Origin: Convivina intestini
GTDB lineage: Bacteria > Bacillota > Bacilli > Lactobacillales > Lactobacillaceae
Assembly: GCF_003096575.1 (NCBI RefSeq)
Contig: NZ_QEKT01000002.1
Location: forward strand, 1-64,000
Length of the DNA: 64,000 nt
Reading direction: 5' to 3'
The position numbers were made by a program, and so were the translations under genes. The notes under the pieces are model-generated. The model made no database searches. It saw nothing but the letters and a program-made list of their open reading frames with translations, and was not told the origin of the DNA. Positions 45,005 through 53,466 of the stretch are shown one piece after another (position 1 is the first letter of the stretch; the number at the start of each line of letters is the position of its first letter).

Positions 45005-45022
45005 AAAAAAAACTCCTAGTAA

Positions 45023-45634
45023 CTAGGTCAAGTCTGACAACATTGAATCCAAAGCCCGTAAATAATCAAGACTAGGATTCAAACTAGTAGGTATTTGATA
45101 GCTATGTTCAACAATTGCCGCATAGGTAATCGAGCGTGCCTGTGATCGATCCTGCCATTGAGCAATCAGCCGACTAGCCGGATAGATGTAGCTTTCATTG
45201 AACTTGGTAAACTTAATAATGATAAAACCAATCCCGCCTTGCGATAAAACATTTGCTAAATGTCGAATCTGATGTTCGTGCAAATTTTTAAGCGGAAATG
45301 AAGTTTTATTACTGGTCTCTTTGGCATCAAAATCAATATAGCGACCTTGATAGACACCATTATAATCTGTTGTGGACGGTTTTTGGAAGTAGGCTTCGGT
45401 TATTTTAGCAGCAGAACGCATGGGATAGTCGACCCCAACAATTGTGACTGGGGTCGGCTTTTTGTGAATAACGGCCAAATGATTCTCTAAATAGTAGTCA
45501 TTGGCTTGGTTAATCTCATCTTCAAGTCCCATTCCCCGCCGGCTATAGAGCGAAACACGTTGCGTCTTTTTGCTACGAGTAAGCGCATTGCTTACCTTTT
45601 CCTGCCGATGAGTTCCCTTCGGATAGTTAATCAT
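45023..45634 (-). CDS. recU: Holliday junction resolvase RecU
   Basis: 203 residues, opening INYPKGTHRQEKV. Nuclease residues are seen in GRGMG-like RRGMGLEDEINQAN, YFQKPSTTDYNGVYQGRYIDFDAKETSNKTSFPL (Asp, Glu, Lys of a PD-(D/E)XK core). It resolves Holliday junctions in recombination and segregation. First gene of recU-ponA. Confidence 0.94.
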   Translation of the reverse strand: MINYPKGTHRQEKVSNALTRSKKTQRVSLYSRRGMGLEDEINQANDYYLENHLAVIHKKPTPVTIVGVDYPMRSAAKITEAYFQKPSTTDYNGVYQGRYIDFDAKETSNKTSFPLKNLHEHQIRHLANVLSQGGIGFIIIKFTKFNESYIYPASRLIAQWQDRSQARSITYAAIVEHSYQIPTSLNPSLDYLRALDSMLSDLT

Positions 45635-45780
45635 TCATACTCCAAATTTTGTACTCAAAATGTGATTACTAGTATTTTACCATAATTTTGAACTTAGCTC
45701 TTGTTTACAAAAGCAAGCACTAATTTAGACACAATTATTAACTTTTTCTTCCTATGATATGTAAATCATTTCTTACCATA

Positions 45781-45817
45781 AAAAAAGACTAAGTTACCTT
45801 CGCAACTTAGTCCTTTT
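45781..45817. terminator. Terminator after the BASS transporter gene
   Basis: AAGACTAAGTT / AACTTAGTC inverted repeat with an 8-base loop, and T-tracts on both strands. It closes the ilvD operon. Confidence 0.8.
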
Positions 45818-45842
45818 TACATTCGTTTACTAATTTTAATCG

Positions 45843-46805
45843 TTAGTTACTGATTTTACGATCATGATTCTTCCACCAGGCTGCTAAAGTTGAACCAGAG
45901 ATATTATGCCAAACCGAGAAAATAACGGCTGGTAGCGCTGAAGCTGGTGAAAAATAAGAAATTGCTAAAGTAGAGGCCAAGGCTGAATCTTGCATCCCGA
46001 CTTCAAAAGTAATGGCCTTTTGTTGTGGTTCTTTCATTGATAACAAACGTGAAAAACCATAACCAAGGGCGTAACCAGATAAATTATGTAACATAACAAC
46101 GGGCACTAGTAGTAAGGCTGTGGCCGAAAAAATATTATGGGCATTGGCTGAAAAAACCGCGGTAATAATAACTAAAATAGCAAATTGTGAAATCAAGGGC
46201 ATTACTTGAACAATCTTTTCAACATGCTTTTTTAATAGGGTATGCACAATCAAGCCCAAAACAATCGGTACGACCACAATTTCTAAGGCTGAAAAGAACA
46301 TTTCTTGAAATGGTACTGCAACCCATTTACCAGCCAACAATTTTAATAGAGATGGCATCATAATTGGTGCCAACAAGGTTGATAGCAAACCAATTGATAC
46401 ATCTAAAGCGACATCCCCACCTGATAGAAAGGACATCACATTGGAAGAAGTCCCCGATGGGGCCGAACCAACTAAGATGACCCCCACGGCTGCCGCTCCG
46501 GTCAAACCAAACAAATGCACCAAGCCAAAGGCCACCAGCGGCATAATAACATAATGGGCAACTGTTCCTAGGATTACCATCTTTGGATTTTTAGCCACTT
46601 CTTTGAAATTATCCACTGACAGCGTTACCCCCATGCCAAACAGGATAATCATCAATAAAATTGATACGGCTGATAGATGGCCAATTTTTGTCGTTGCCAA
46701 GGTCACACCGGGCTTGGGGACAAAGTAGGCAAAAGCACAAACTGCCAGGATAATTACCACAAAATACTTCGTTATCCAGTTCGACAACTGGGTTAATATT
46801 TTCAT
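45843..46805 (-). CDS. Bile acid:sodium symporter family (BASS) carrier in the ilvD operon
   Basis: 320 residues with about nine to ten membrane helices. BASS-family marks are VLVGSAPSGTSSNVMSFLSGGDVALDVS and TFEVGMQDSALASTLAISYF. Despite the family name, bacterial and plant members carry organic acids: pyruvate, ketopantoate (PanS) and methionine-derived 2-keto acids. It lies 23 bases after the SufT-like gene, inside the attenuated ilvD transcript, so a branched-chain 2-keto acid or ketopantoate is a plausible substrate. This is inference from context. Confidence 0.82.
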   Translation of the reverse strand: MKILTQLSNWITKYFVVIILAVCAFAYFVPKPGVTLATTKIGHLSAVSILLMIILFGMGVTLSVDNFKEVAKNPKMVILGTVAHYVIMPLVAFGLVHLFGLTGAAAVGVILVGSAPSGTSSNVMSFLSGGDVALDVSIGLLSTLLAPIMMPSLLKLLAGKWVAVPFQEMFFSALEIVVVPIVLGLIVHTLLKKHVEKIVQVMPLISQFAILVIITAVFSANAHNIFSATALLLVPVVMLHNLSGYALGYGFSRLLSMKEPQQKAITFEVGMQDSALASTLAISYFSPASALPAVIFSVWHNISGSTLAAWWKNHDRKISN

Positions 46806-46828
46806 ACTTCTCTCCCTGATTCTTCTTT

Positions 46829-47140
46829 TTAATGTATTCCTAAGGCCATTTTGGCATAGCGACTCATGCGATCAATCGTCCATGCTGGTTCCCAAACCAA
46901 TTCGACCTTAACGTCTTTAACTTCTGGTAATTCTCGCAAACTTTTTTGAACCATTTGTTCGAGGACTTCCATGATGGGACAGCCCATCGTCGTCAAAGTC
47001 ATGGTGACCGTCACTATGCCATTTTCAAAGTTCAAACCATAAACCAGCCCTAAATTAACAATGTCACAGCGTAATTCCGGATCAATCACCTTTTCTAAAC
47101 AGGCCAACATCCGGTCTTGTAGGTCACCACTATCACTCAT
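46829..47140 (-). CDS. SufT/MIP18-type (DUF59) iron-sulfur protein maturation factor
   Basis: 103 residues of the MIP18/PaaD/SufT domain: VIDPELRCDIVNLGLVYGL, then TMTLTTMGCPIMEVLEQMV with the conserved Cys. Family members assist Fe-S cluster delivery. It starts 2 bases after the ilvD stop, and its ribosome site (GAGGAG) lies within the last ilvD codons. IlvD is itself an Fe-S dehydratase, so a role in loading its cluster is likely, though not shown by the sequence. Confidence 0.82.
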   Translation of the reverse strand: MSDSGDLQDRMLACLEKVIDPELRCDIVNLGLVYGLNFENGIVTVTMTLTTMGCPIMEVLEQMVQKSLRELPEVKDVKVELVWEPAWTIDRMSRYAKMALGIH

Positions 47141-47142
47141 TT

Positions 47143-48888
47143 TTAGTACTCCTCAAATAATTCATCCACATTCTTCATAACCGCACCAGTGTTGGCTGAC
47201 TTGACTAAGGCTTGATATCTCAGTAACCAGCCACTAGTGATTTTAGGTTTAAAGGGTTTAATGTGTTCTTTACGCCGATTCAATTCTTCATCCCCGACGT
47301 GTAGTTCAATCGTTCTTTCAGTCAAATCAATTGTAATTTTATCCCCATTTTGAATTAACCCGATTGGGCCACCGGCTGCCGCTTCAGGACTAACGTGGCC
47401 CACCGATATACCACGCGAGGCCCCTGAAAAACGACCATCCGTAATTAAGGCCACATCTTTTCCAAGGCCCATGCCCATAATAGAAGAAGTTGGTCCTAAC
47501 ATCTCCGGCATTCCAGGGCCTCCTTTAGGTCCTTCGTATCGGATAATGACAACGTCTCCGGCTTTAATTTGGCCATTATCAATGCCATGCACGGCTTCTT
47601 GTTCAGAATTATAAACTACGGCACTCCCGGTAAAGGTCTTAATGGATGAATCAACCCCACCAGACTTAATCACCGCCCCATTCGGTGCTAAATTACCATA
47701 TAGGATCGATAGTCCACCCTGCTTAGAATATGGATTCACATCATATCGCCGAATAATTTCATCATTCAAAATTGCATGACCGGCAACATTTTCTCGAATC
47801 GTTTTCCCAGTTACGGTCATTCGATCAGGGTGTAAGACGCCTCCCATCCGAATCAATTCATTCATAATCGCTGGTACCCCACCAGCCTGGTGGACATCTT
47901 CCATAGTCCAACTAGAAGATGGCGCAATTTTCGACAGGTAAGGAACTTTTTTGGCTATGTTATTAATGTCAGCCTGATCAAATTCAATCCCAGCCTCATG
48001 GGCAATGGCCAAAGTATGTAGAACTGTATTGGTTGAGCCACCCATAGCCATATCTAAGGCCATGGCATCGTCTAAGGCATCTTTAGTAACGATATCCAAA
48101 GGACGAACATTTTCCTTAACCATCCGCATCAATTGTTTAGCCCCTTCCCGGACCAAATCTTTGCGTTCTTCAGAAATAGCCAGAGCAGTGCCATTAAATG
48201 GCAAAGCCAAACCCATCATTTCCATCAAAGTATTCATCGAATTGGCGGTAAACATCCCAGCACAAGAACCACAAGTAGGGCAAACACTTTGTTCTAGCTT
48301 TAAAAATTCCTCTTTGTTCATCAAACCAGATTCAAAAGTACCAACTGCTTCAAACATAGTTGATAAGGTAGCCGCCTTACCATTTGCATCCAGCCCGGCT
48401 TTCATCGGTCCACCAGAAACAAAAACAGAAGGAATATTACAACGCAGTGACGCCATAATCATTCCCGGTGTGATTTTGTCACAGTTAGGCATGAAAAACA
48501 CACCGTCAAAACAATGAGCATTAATCACTGTTTCAGCTGAATCAGCAATCAATTCCCGGGATGGCAAGGAATAGCGCATGCCATCATGCCCCATGGCAAT
48601 CCCATCATCAACCCCAATCGTATTAAATTCAAAGGGAATCCCACCGGCGGCTCGAATTGCCTCTTTGGCCACATCGGCCAAAGCCCGTAGATGAACATGC
48701 CCCGGTACGATTTCAACATAGGAATTACAAACCGCAATAAAGGGTTTGTTCATGTCCTCTGGATTTTTAATTTGTCCCGTTGCATACAACAAAGATCGCG
48801 CTGGGGCCTGATGAGCCCCCAACTTAATTCGATCTGAACGTGATTTTAAATCCTCACTAGTGATATTAAACGAAAAATTATCTGCCAT
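47143..48888 (-). CDS. ilvD: Dihydroxy-acid dehydratase
   Basis: 581 residues from the ATG at 48888. The frame runs 41 codons further upstream but through the attenuator, so it is not coding there. IlvD/Edd motifs: [62 protein letters not shown] (cluster cysteines) and GGSTNTVLH. It makes the 2-keto acids of valine and isoleucine. The only good ribosome site (GAGGAG) is 28 bases upstream, with a small GGTGT/ACACC hairpin between. Controlled by the leader-peptide attenuator upstream. Confidence 0.95.
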   Translation of the reverse strand: MADNFSFNITSEDLKSRSDRIKLGAHQAPARSLLYATGQIKNPEDMNKPFIAVCNSYVEIVPGHVHLRALADVAKEAIRAAGGIPFEFNTIGVDDGIAMGHDGMRYSLPSRELIADSAETVINAHCFDGVFFMPNCDKITPGMIMASLRCNIPSVFVSGGPMKAGLDANGKAATLSTMFEAVGTFESGLMNKEEFLKLEQSVCPTCGSCAGMFTANSMNTLMEMMGLALPFNGTALAISEERKDLVREGAKQLMRMVKENVRPLDIVTKDALDDAMALDMAMGGSTNTVLHTLAIAHEAGIEFDQADINNIAKKVPYLSKIAPSSSWTMEDVHQAGGVPAIMNELIRMGGVLHPDRMTVTGKTIRENVAGHAILNDEIIRRYDVNPYSKQGGLSILYGNLAPNGAVIKSGGVDSSIKTFTGSAVVYNSEQEAVHGIDNGQIKAGDVVIIRYEGPKGGPGMPEMLGPTSSIMGMGLGKDVALITDGRFSGASRGISVGHVSPEAAAGGPIGLIQNGDKITIDLTERTIELHVGDEELNRRKEHIKPFKPKITSGWLLRYQALVKSANTGAVMKNVDELFEEY

Positions 48889-49060
48889 AGTTTTCTTGGT
48901 GTATGGGATTACACCGCTCCTCTCTTTTCGAATCCCAATGGTATCGGTTCCGTTAATTGATTTAGTTTCCCTACGCCCTCCCACGCATTTCTTACAACAA
49001 AAAATCCCCAACAGTTCAACAAAACTGTGGGGATTTCAGAAATAAACACACAAGTATGTC
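48889..49060 (-). promoter_or_regulatory. ilvD attenuator: terminator and antiterminator
   Basis: On the minus strand, arms AAATCCCCACAGTT and AACTGTTGGGGATTT (49023-49036 and 49002-49016 region; one bulge) are followed by TTTTTT at 48997-49003: an intrinsic terminator between leader peptide and ilvD. The 5' arm ATCCCCACAG (49025-49034) can instead pair 9 of 10 with CTGTGTGGAT (49067-49076), which encodes leader codons 19-22. The two structures are mutually exclusive. Confidence 0.8.
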
Positions 49061-49132
49061 CTAATTATCCACACAGAATCGCTGCAAAATAACGACTAGA
49101 ATGACGATAATCAAGACAATGAGCACTTGCAT
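49061..49132 (-). CDS. Ile/Val/Leu-rich leader peptide of the ilvD operon
   Basis: A 23-codon ORF, ATG at 49132 and TAG at 49061, with a perfect AGGAGG 8 bases upstream. Residues 2-16 read QVLIVLIIVILVVIL: the whole peptide has 5 Ile, 6 Val and 4 Leu among 23. It precedes an intrinsic terminator and then ilvD, the classical layout of ribosome-mediated attenuation. Ribosome stalling at Ile/Val/Leu codons would leave 49067-49076 free to form the antiterminator; a ribosome reaching the stop would cover it. The codons and structures are seen; the mechanism is inferred. Confidence 0.85.
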   Translation of the reverse strand: MQVLIVLIIVILVVILQRFCVDN

Positions 49133-49189
49133 AGTTATTTCCTCCTAAATTTATACATTCTTCACATATCGGCGATTGCCAATGACACT

Positions 49190-49218
49190 AATTTACTCAA
49201 TTATGAGCAAAATGTCAA
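49190..49218 (-). promoter_or_regulatory. Promoter of the ilvD leader/operon
   Basis: Minus-strand -35 TTGACA (49213-49218) and -10 TAAATT (49190-49195), spacing 17. It gives a transcript with about 50 bases before the leader ATG. Confidence 0.75.
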
Positions 49219-49406
49219 CAAAATATATTTATTTTCTAATTTTAATATTTTAATTTTAATCTTTTCACCATTTTTATTGCGGCCTAATTTTTTCCTTATC
49301 TATATCGATGGTGATAAGGTACCTTTTTTAAAAGATAAAAAGACTAATATTGTTCTTAAAAGAGCAAAAACTCATAAAATTTAGTGATTTATTTTAAAAA
49401 TAAGTG
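49219..49406. other. AT-rich divergent spacer between ilvD and ilvB promoters
   Basis: About 190 bases, strongly A/T-rich, without a credible gene on either strand. It separates the two divergent ilv promoters. No operator recognised. Confidence 0.5.
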
Positions 49407-49434
49407 TTGACAAATCAAAATAGCTTGTTAAGCT
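49407..49434 (+). promoter_or_regulatory. Probable promoter of ilvB
   Basis: -35 TTGACA (49407-49412) and a weak -10 TAAGCT (49429-49434), spacing 16. The metE-like T-box promoter has the same hexamers and spacing. Confidence 0.45.
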
Positions 49435-49511
49435 TAGAGGCATGTTAATTCGAAATTAGAAACATTCTCATTTAGTTCTAATTTTATTTTACTTTTGAAA
49501 GGTATTTGCCT

Positions 49512-51239
49512 ATGAAGGATAAACAAGAGAAAAATATATCAAAGTCAGTCCACCAAAGTGGTCCAGAAATATTAGTTCAAACTCTTCAAGATGAAAAAGT
49601 TGATTTTGTTTTTGGCTATCCGGGTGGCTCTGTGCTATCTATCTTTGATGCTTTCTACACAGCTGGCATTCAAAATATTCTACCCCGCCATGAACAAGGT
49701 GGCATTCATGCTGCTGAAGGTTATGCTAAGGCCAGCGGAAAAACCGGGGTTGTCTGTGTCACTAGTGGTCCGGGCATTGCTAATACTGTTACTGGTTTAG
49801 CAGACGCCATGCTAGATTCAGTTCCCCTAGTTGTCTTAAGTGGTCAGGTAGGAACCGATTTAATCGGCACCAATGCCTTTCAAGAATTAGATACGCTGAG
49901 TATGACCAAGTCAATTACTAAAGGAACATTTCAAGTAGACCATTTATCTGATTTGGAACCGGTACTTAAAAAAGCCTTTGCTTTGGCCCAAACTGGCCGG
50001 AAAGGTCCGGTGGTTGTTGACCTGCCAAAAGATGTCATGGCACCGGGTTTAAGTAATCAAAATGAAGCTAAAACCACTTTTTCTTCTAATAAAGAAGAAA
50101 GTTCCACCTTAACCGTTAATCAACTCACCCAACTAACTGCTATCGCAACGGCTTTGCAGCAAGCAAAGAAGCCCTTGCTTTTGGTTGGCGGCGGGGTGAT
50201 GGCAGCCCATGCCAGTCATTTAGCCCAAGAATTTGCCCATCAATATTTTTTACCAGCAGTGAGTACCTTAATGGGATTAGGCACTTTTCAAAAGGACGAC
50301 CCCCTATACATCGGAATGGTGGGGATGCATGGCGCCTATGCTGCTAATATGGCTTTACATGAATGTGACTTTCTATTAAATATTGGTTCCCGCTTTGACG
50401 ATCGAGTAGCTCTTTCACCGGATAAGTTTGCGCCACAAGCAAAGATTGCCCATATTGATATCGATGCAAATGAAATCGGCAAAATTATTCCAGTTGATTA
50501 TCCATTGATTGCTGACGCTAAAACCGCCTTAACCGCCCTACTAAAAATTGATACTCAGCCTACCAAACATCAAACTTGGTTACAAACCTTGGCTGAACGG
50601 CAAAGCCAACAATCCTATCCCTATCAGCCCAGCGACACTGATATTAAACCGCAAACTGTCGTTAAAAAAATTGGCCAATTAACTAAGGGTCAAGCCTATG
50701 TGGTAACAGATGTTGGTCAACATCAAATGTGGGCTGCTCAATTTTATCCCTTTAATCGCTCCAACCAATTAATCACATCTGGCGGCTTAGGCACGATGGG
50801 CTTTGGGATTCCAGCCGCAATTGGCGCTCGGTTGGCTGATGCTAACCATCCCGTCGTACTGTTTGTTGGAGATGGTGGTTTCCAAATGACCAGTGAAGAA
50901 CTAGAAGTTATCGGGGAGCGACAATTGGATATTAAAATTGTGCTCTTTAATAATCAGCGCTTGGGCATGGTACGGCAATGGCAAGACCAACTTTTTGAAC
51001 AAAGACGAGCTGAAACTGTCTTTGATCACCAACCGGATTTTGGCCAATTAGCCCAAGCATATGATATAAACTATGCCAATTTAAATGAACGTAGCCAGGT
51101 CATGGAAGAATTAAGTGCAGTATTTAATCAAACTGGCCCAATCATCATTGAAATTCCAATTCCAAGTGATGAAGCGGTCTCCCCCATGATTCTACCTGGT
51201 AAGGGTAATAACGAGATGTTGGGACTAAACCCGATGTGA
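49512..51239 (+). CDS. ilvB: Acetolactate synthase large subunit
   Basis: 575 residues from the ATG at 49512 (AAAGG 9 bases upstream; a TTG two codons earlier is less likely). Thiamine-diphosphate enzyme: catalytic Glu in ILPRHEQGGIHAAEGYAKAS-type segment (RHEQGG), central FAD-type domain, and GDGGFQMTSEELEVIGERQL with FNNQRLGMV. It makes acetolactate and acetohydroxybutyrate, the first common step of valine and isoleucine synthesis. Unusually, no ilvN regulatory subunit gene follows; ilvC comes next after a structured 129-base gap. Confidence 0.93.
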   Translation: MKDKQEKNISKSVHQSGPEILVQTLQDEKVDFVFGYPGGSVLSIFDAFYTAGIQNILPRHEQGGIHAAEGYAKASGKTGVVCVTSGPGIANTVTGLADAMLDSVPLVVLSGQVGTDLIGTNAFQELDTLSMTKSITKGTFQVDHLSDLEPVLKKAFALAQTGRKGPVVVDLPKDVMAPGLSNQNEAKTTFSSNKEESSTLTVNQLTQLTAIATALQQAKKPLLLVGGGVMAAHASHLAQEFAHQYFLPAVSTLMGLGTFQKDDPLYIGMVGMHGAYAANMALHECDFLLNIGSRFDDRVALSPDKFAPQAKIAHIDIDANEIGKIIPVDYPLIADAKTALTALLKIDTQPTKHQTWLQTLAERQSQQSYPYQPSDTDIKPQTVVKKIGQLTKGQAYVVTDVGQHQMWAAQFYPFNRSNQLITSGGLGTMGFGIPAAIGARLADANHPVVLFVGDGGFQMTSEELEVIGERQLDIKIVLFNNQRLGMVRQWQDQLFEQRRAETVFDHQPDFGQLAQAYDINYANLNERSQVMEELSAVFNQTGPIIIEIPIPSDEAVSPMILPGKGNNEMLGLNPM

Positions 51240-52391
<1,152 letters not shown>

Positions 52392-52444
52392 AAATCGCTT
52401 AGCTTGTAACTCAGAAACTTACTGGCTTACATAGTTAATCACTC

Positions 52445-52479
52445 AAAAAGACTTGGAACAGCTGTTCTCAGTCTTTTTT
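52445..52479 (+). terminator. Intrinsic terminator after ilvC
   Basis: AAAAAGACT...AACA / TGTT...AGTCTTTTTT, a stem of about 12 pairs with a small internal loop, followed by six Ts. It separates ilvBC from the ABC ATPase gene. Confidence 0.75.
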
Positions 52480-52498
52480 CTTACAGGAGCAATCAAGC

Positions 52499-53281
52499 AT
52501 GACAGCCATCTTAAAATTTACAAATGTTTCGGTTGCACGTGGTAACCGTCAAATCTTAACCGATATTAATTGGACCATTCAACCTCAGCAAAATTGGGCG
52601 ATTTTAGGATTAAATGGCGCGGGTAAAACTACCCTACTAAAAATGATTCACGGTGATCTCTGGCCAACTGATGGTCAAATTGAAGTTCTGGGTAATAAAT
52701 TTGGCCAGACCAATATTCCAGCCTTGCAAAGACGAATCGGTTGGGTTAGCACGGCCCTACAAGAACAACTTCACGTCAATGATAATGTCGATAAAATTAT
52801 TCTTTCGGGCAAATTTTCTAGTATCGGTTTGTATGAAAAATATGATGAAACTGATTTAGAAGCAGCGCGGCAAACCCTTCGTAATCTTGGAGGTGCTAAA
52901 CTGATCGGCAAATCTTATAGCATCTTATCTCAAGGTGAAAAACAATTAATTCTAATTGCGCGCGCTTTAATGGCTAAACCTGAATTATTAATTCTTGACG
53001 AGCCTTGTAATGGTCTCGACCTTTTTGCCCGGGAAAAGCTGCTCAATCAAATCCAACAATTAGCCCAACGGCCAGATCGTCCCGCCCTACTGATGGTGTC
53101 TCATCATATTGAAGAAATTATGCCAATTTTTAACCGGGTATTACTACTCAAGCAAGGACGAATTTTCCAAAAAGGTGAACGCATTGACTTATTAAATCGA
53201 GCCGTACTGACCGCTTTTTACCAACAAAAAATTGGTATCGAAGTTCTTGAATCAGGTCGGATGGCCGTATATCCTAATTGA
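52499..53281 (+). CDS. Orphan ABC transporter ATP-binding protein
   Basis: 260 residues, one nucleotide-binding domain: Walker A ILGLNGAGKTTLLKM (about 36-45), Q-loop around STALQEQL, signature YSILSQGEKQLILIARAL (SQGEK instead of LSGGQ), Walker B PELLILDEPCNGLD, and His switch MVSHHIEEI. Similar to YlmA-type ATPases. No permease or binding-protein gene is next to it. It sits between ilvC and the ilvA attenuator; whether it belongs functionally with the ilv genes is unknown. GGAG ribosome site upstream. Confidence 0.85.
   Translation: MTAILKFTNVSVARGNRQILTDINWTIQPQQNWAILGLNGAGKTTLLKMIHGDLWPTDGQIEVLGNKFGQTNIPALQRRIGWVSTALQEQLHVNDNVDKIILSGKFSSIGLYEKYDETDLEAARQTLRNLGGAKLIGKSYSILSQGEKQLILIARALMAKPELLILDEPCNGLDLFAREKLLNQIQQLAQRPDRPALLMVSHHIEEIMPIFNRVLLLKQGRIFQKGERIDLLNRAVLTAFYQQKIGIEVLESGRMAVYPN
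53247..53275 (+). promoter_or_regulatory. Possible promoter of the ilvA leader
   Basis: TTGAAT (53247-53252) and TATCCT (53270-53275), spacing 17, inside the end of the ABC gene. Transcription would begin near 53282, just before the leader ribosome site. Confidence 0.4.
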
Positions 53282-53303
53282 TATTTTCTTGAAAGGAACT
53301 ACT

Positions 53304-53366
53304 ATGTCAACTTTGAATATTCGAATTATGATTATTTTTTATCCACGAATACTTTCAGCTAGCTGA
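53304..53366 (+). CDS. Ile-rich leader peptide of ilvA
   Basis: A 20-codon ORF, ATG 53304 to TGA 53364-53366, with AAAGGA 6 bases upstream. It opens MSTLNIRIMIIFYPRIL; five of 20 residues are Ile. It precedes an intrinsic terminator and then ilvA, the committed isoleucine enzyme, so it fits a ribosome-stalling attenuator for isoleucine. The amino-acid match to the pathway is seen; the regulation is inferred. Confidence 0.8.
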   Translation: MSTLNIRIMIIFYPRILSAS

Positions 53367-53444
53367 CATATTGGTTTTTTTCAAGACGAATTTTACCCAA
53401 TAACCATTCTTTGTCCCTAGTTGATTGAAACTGGGGACTTTTTT
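53355..53444 (+). promoter_or_regulatory. ilvA attenuator: terminator and antiterminator
   Basis: Terminator: GTCCCTAGTT (53413-53422) pairs with AACTGGGGAC (53429-53438), ten pairs around a 6-base loop, then six Ts. Alternative: TCAGCTAG (53355-53362, leader codons 18-20) pairs with CTAGTTGA (53417-53424), eight pairs with one G-T, which would break the terminator. A ribosome at the leader stop would cover the antiterminator arm. Confidence 0.75.
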
Positions 53445-53466
53445 ATGCAAAAGCAAAGGAATTTAT

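Noticed and set aside
48005-48517. 170-codon plus-strand open frame opposite ilvD
   Set aside because: Antisense shadow of a well-conserved gene; no ribosome site or recognisable product.
48889-49011. Longer ilvD with 41 extra N-terminal residues
   Set aside because: The extension runs through the attenuator terminator and lacks a ribosome site; IlvD proteins normally begin near the ATG at 48888.
49127-49384. 85-codon plus-strand open frame between ilvD and ilvB
   Set aside because: It lies in A/T-rich spacer, overlaps the ilvD leader promoter, has no ribosome site and a low-complexity translation.
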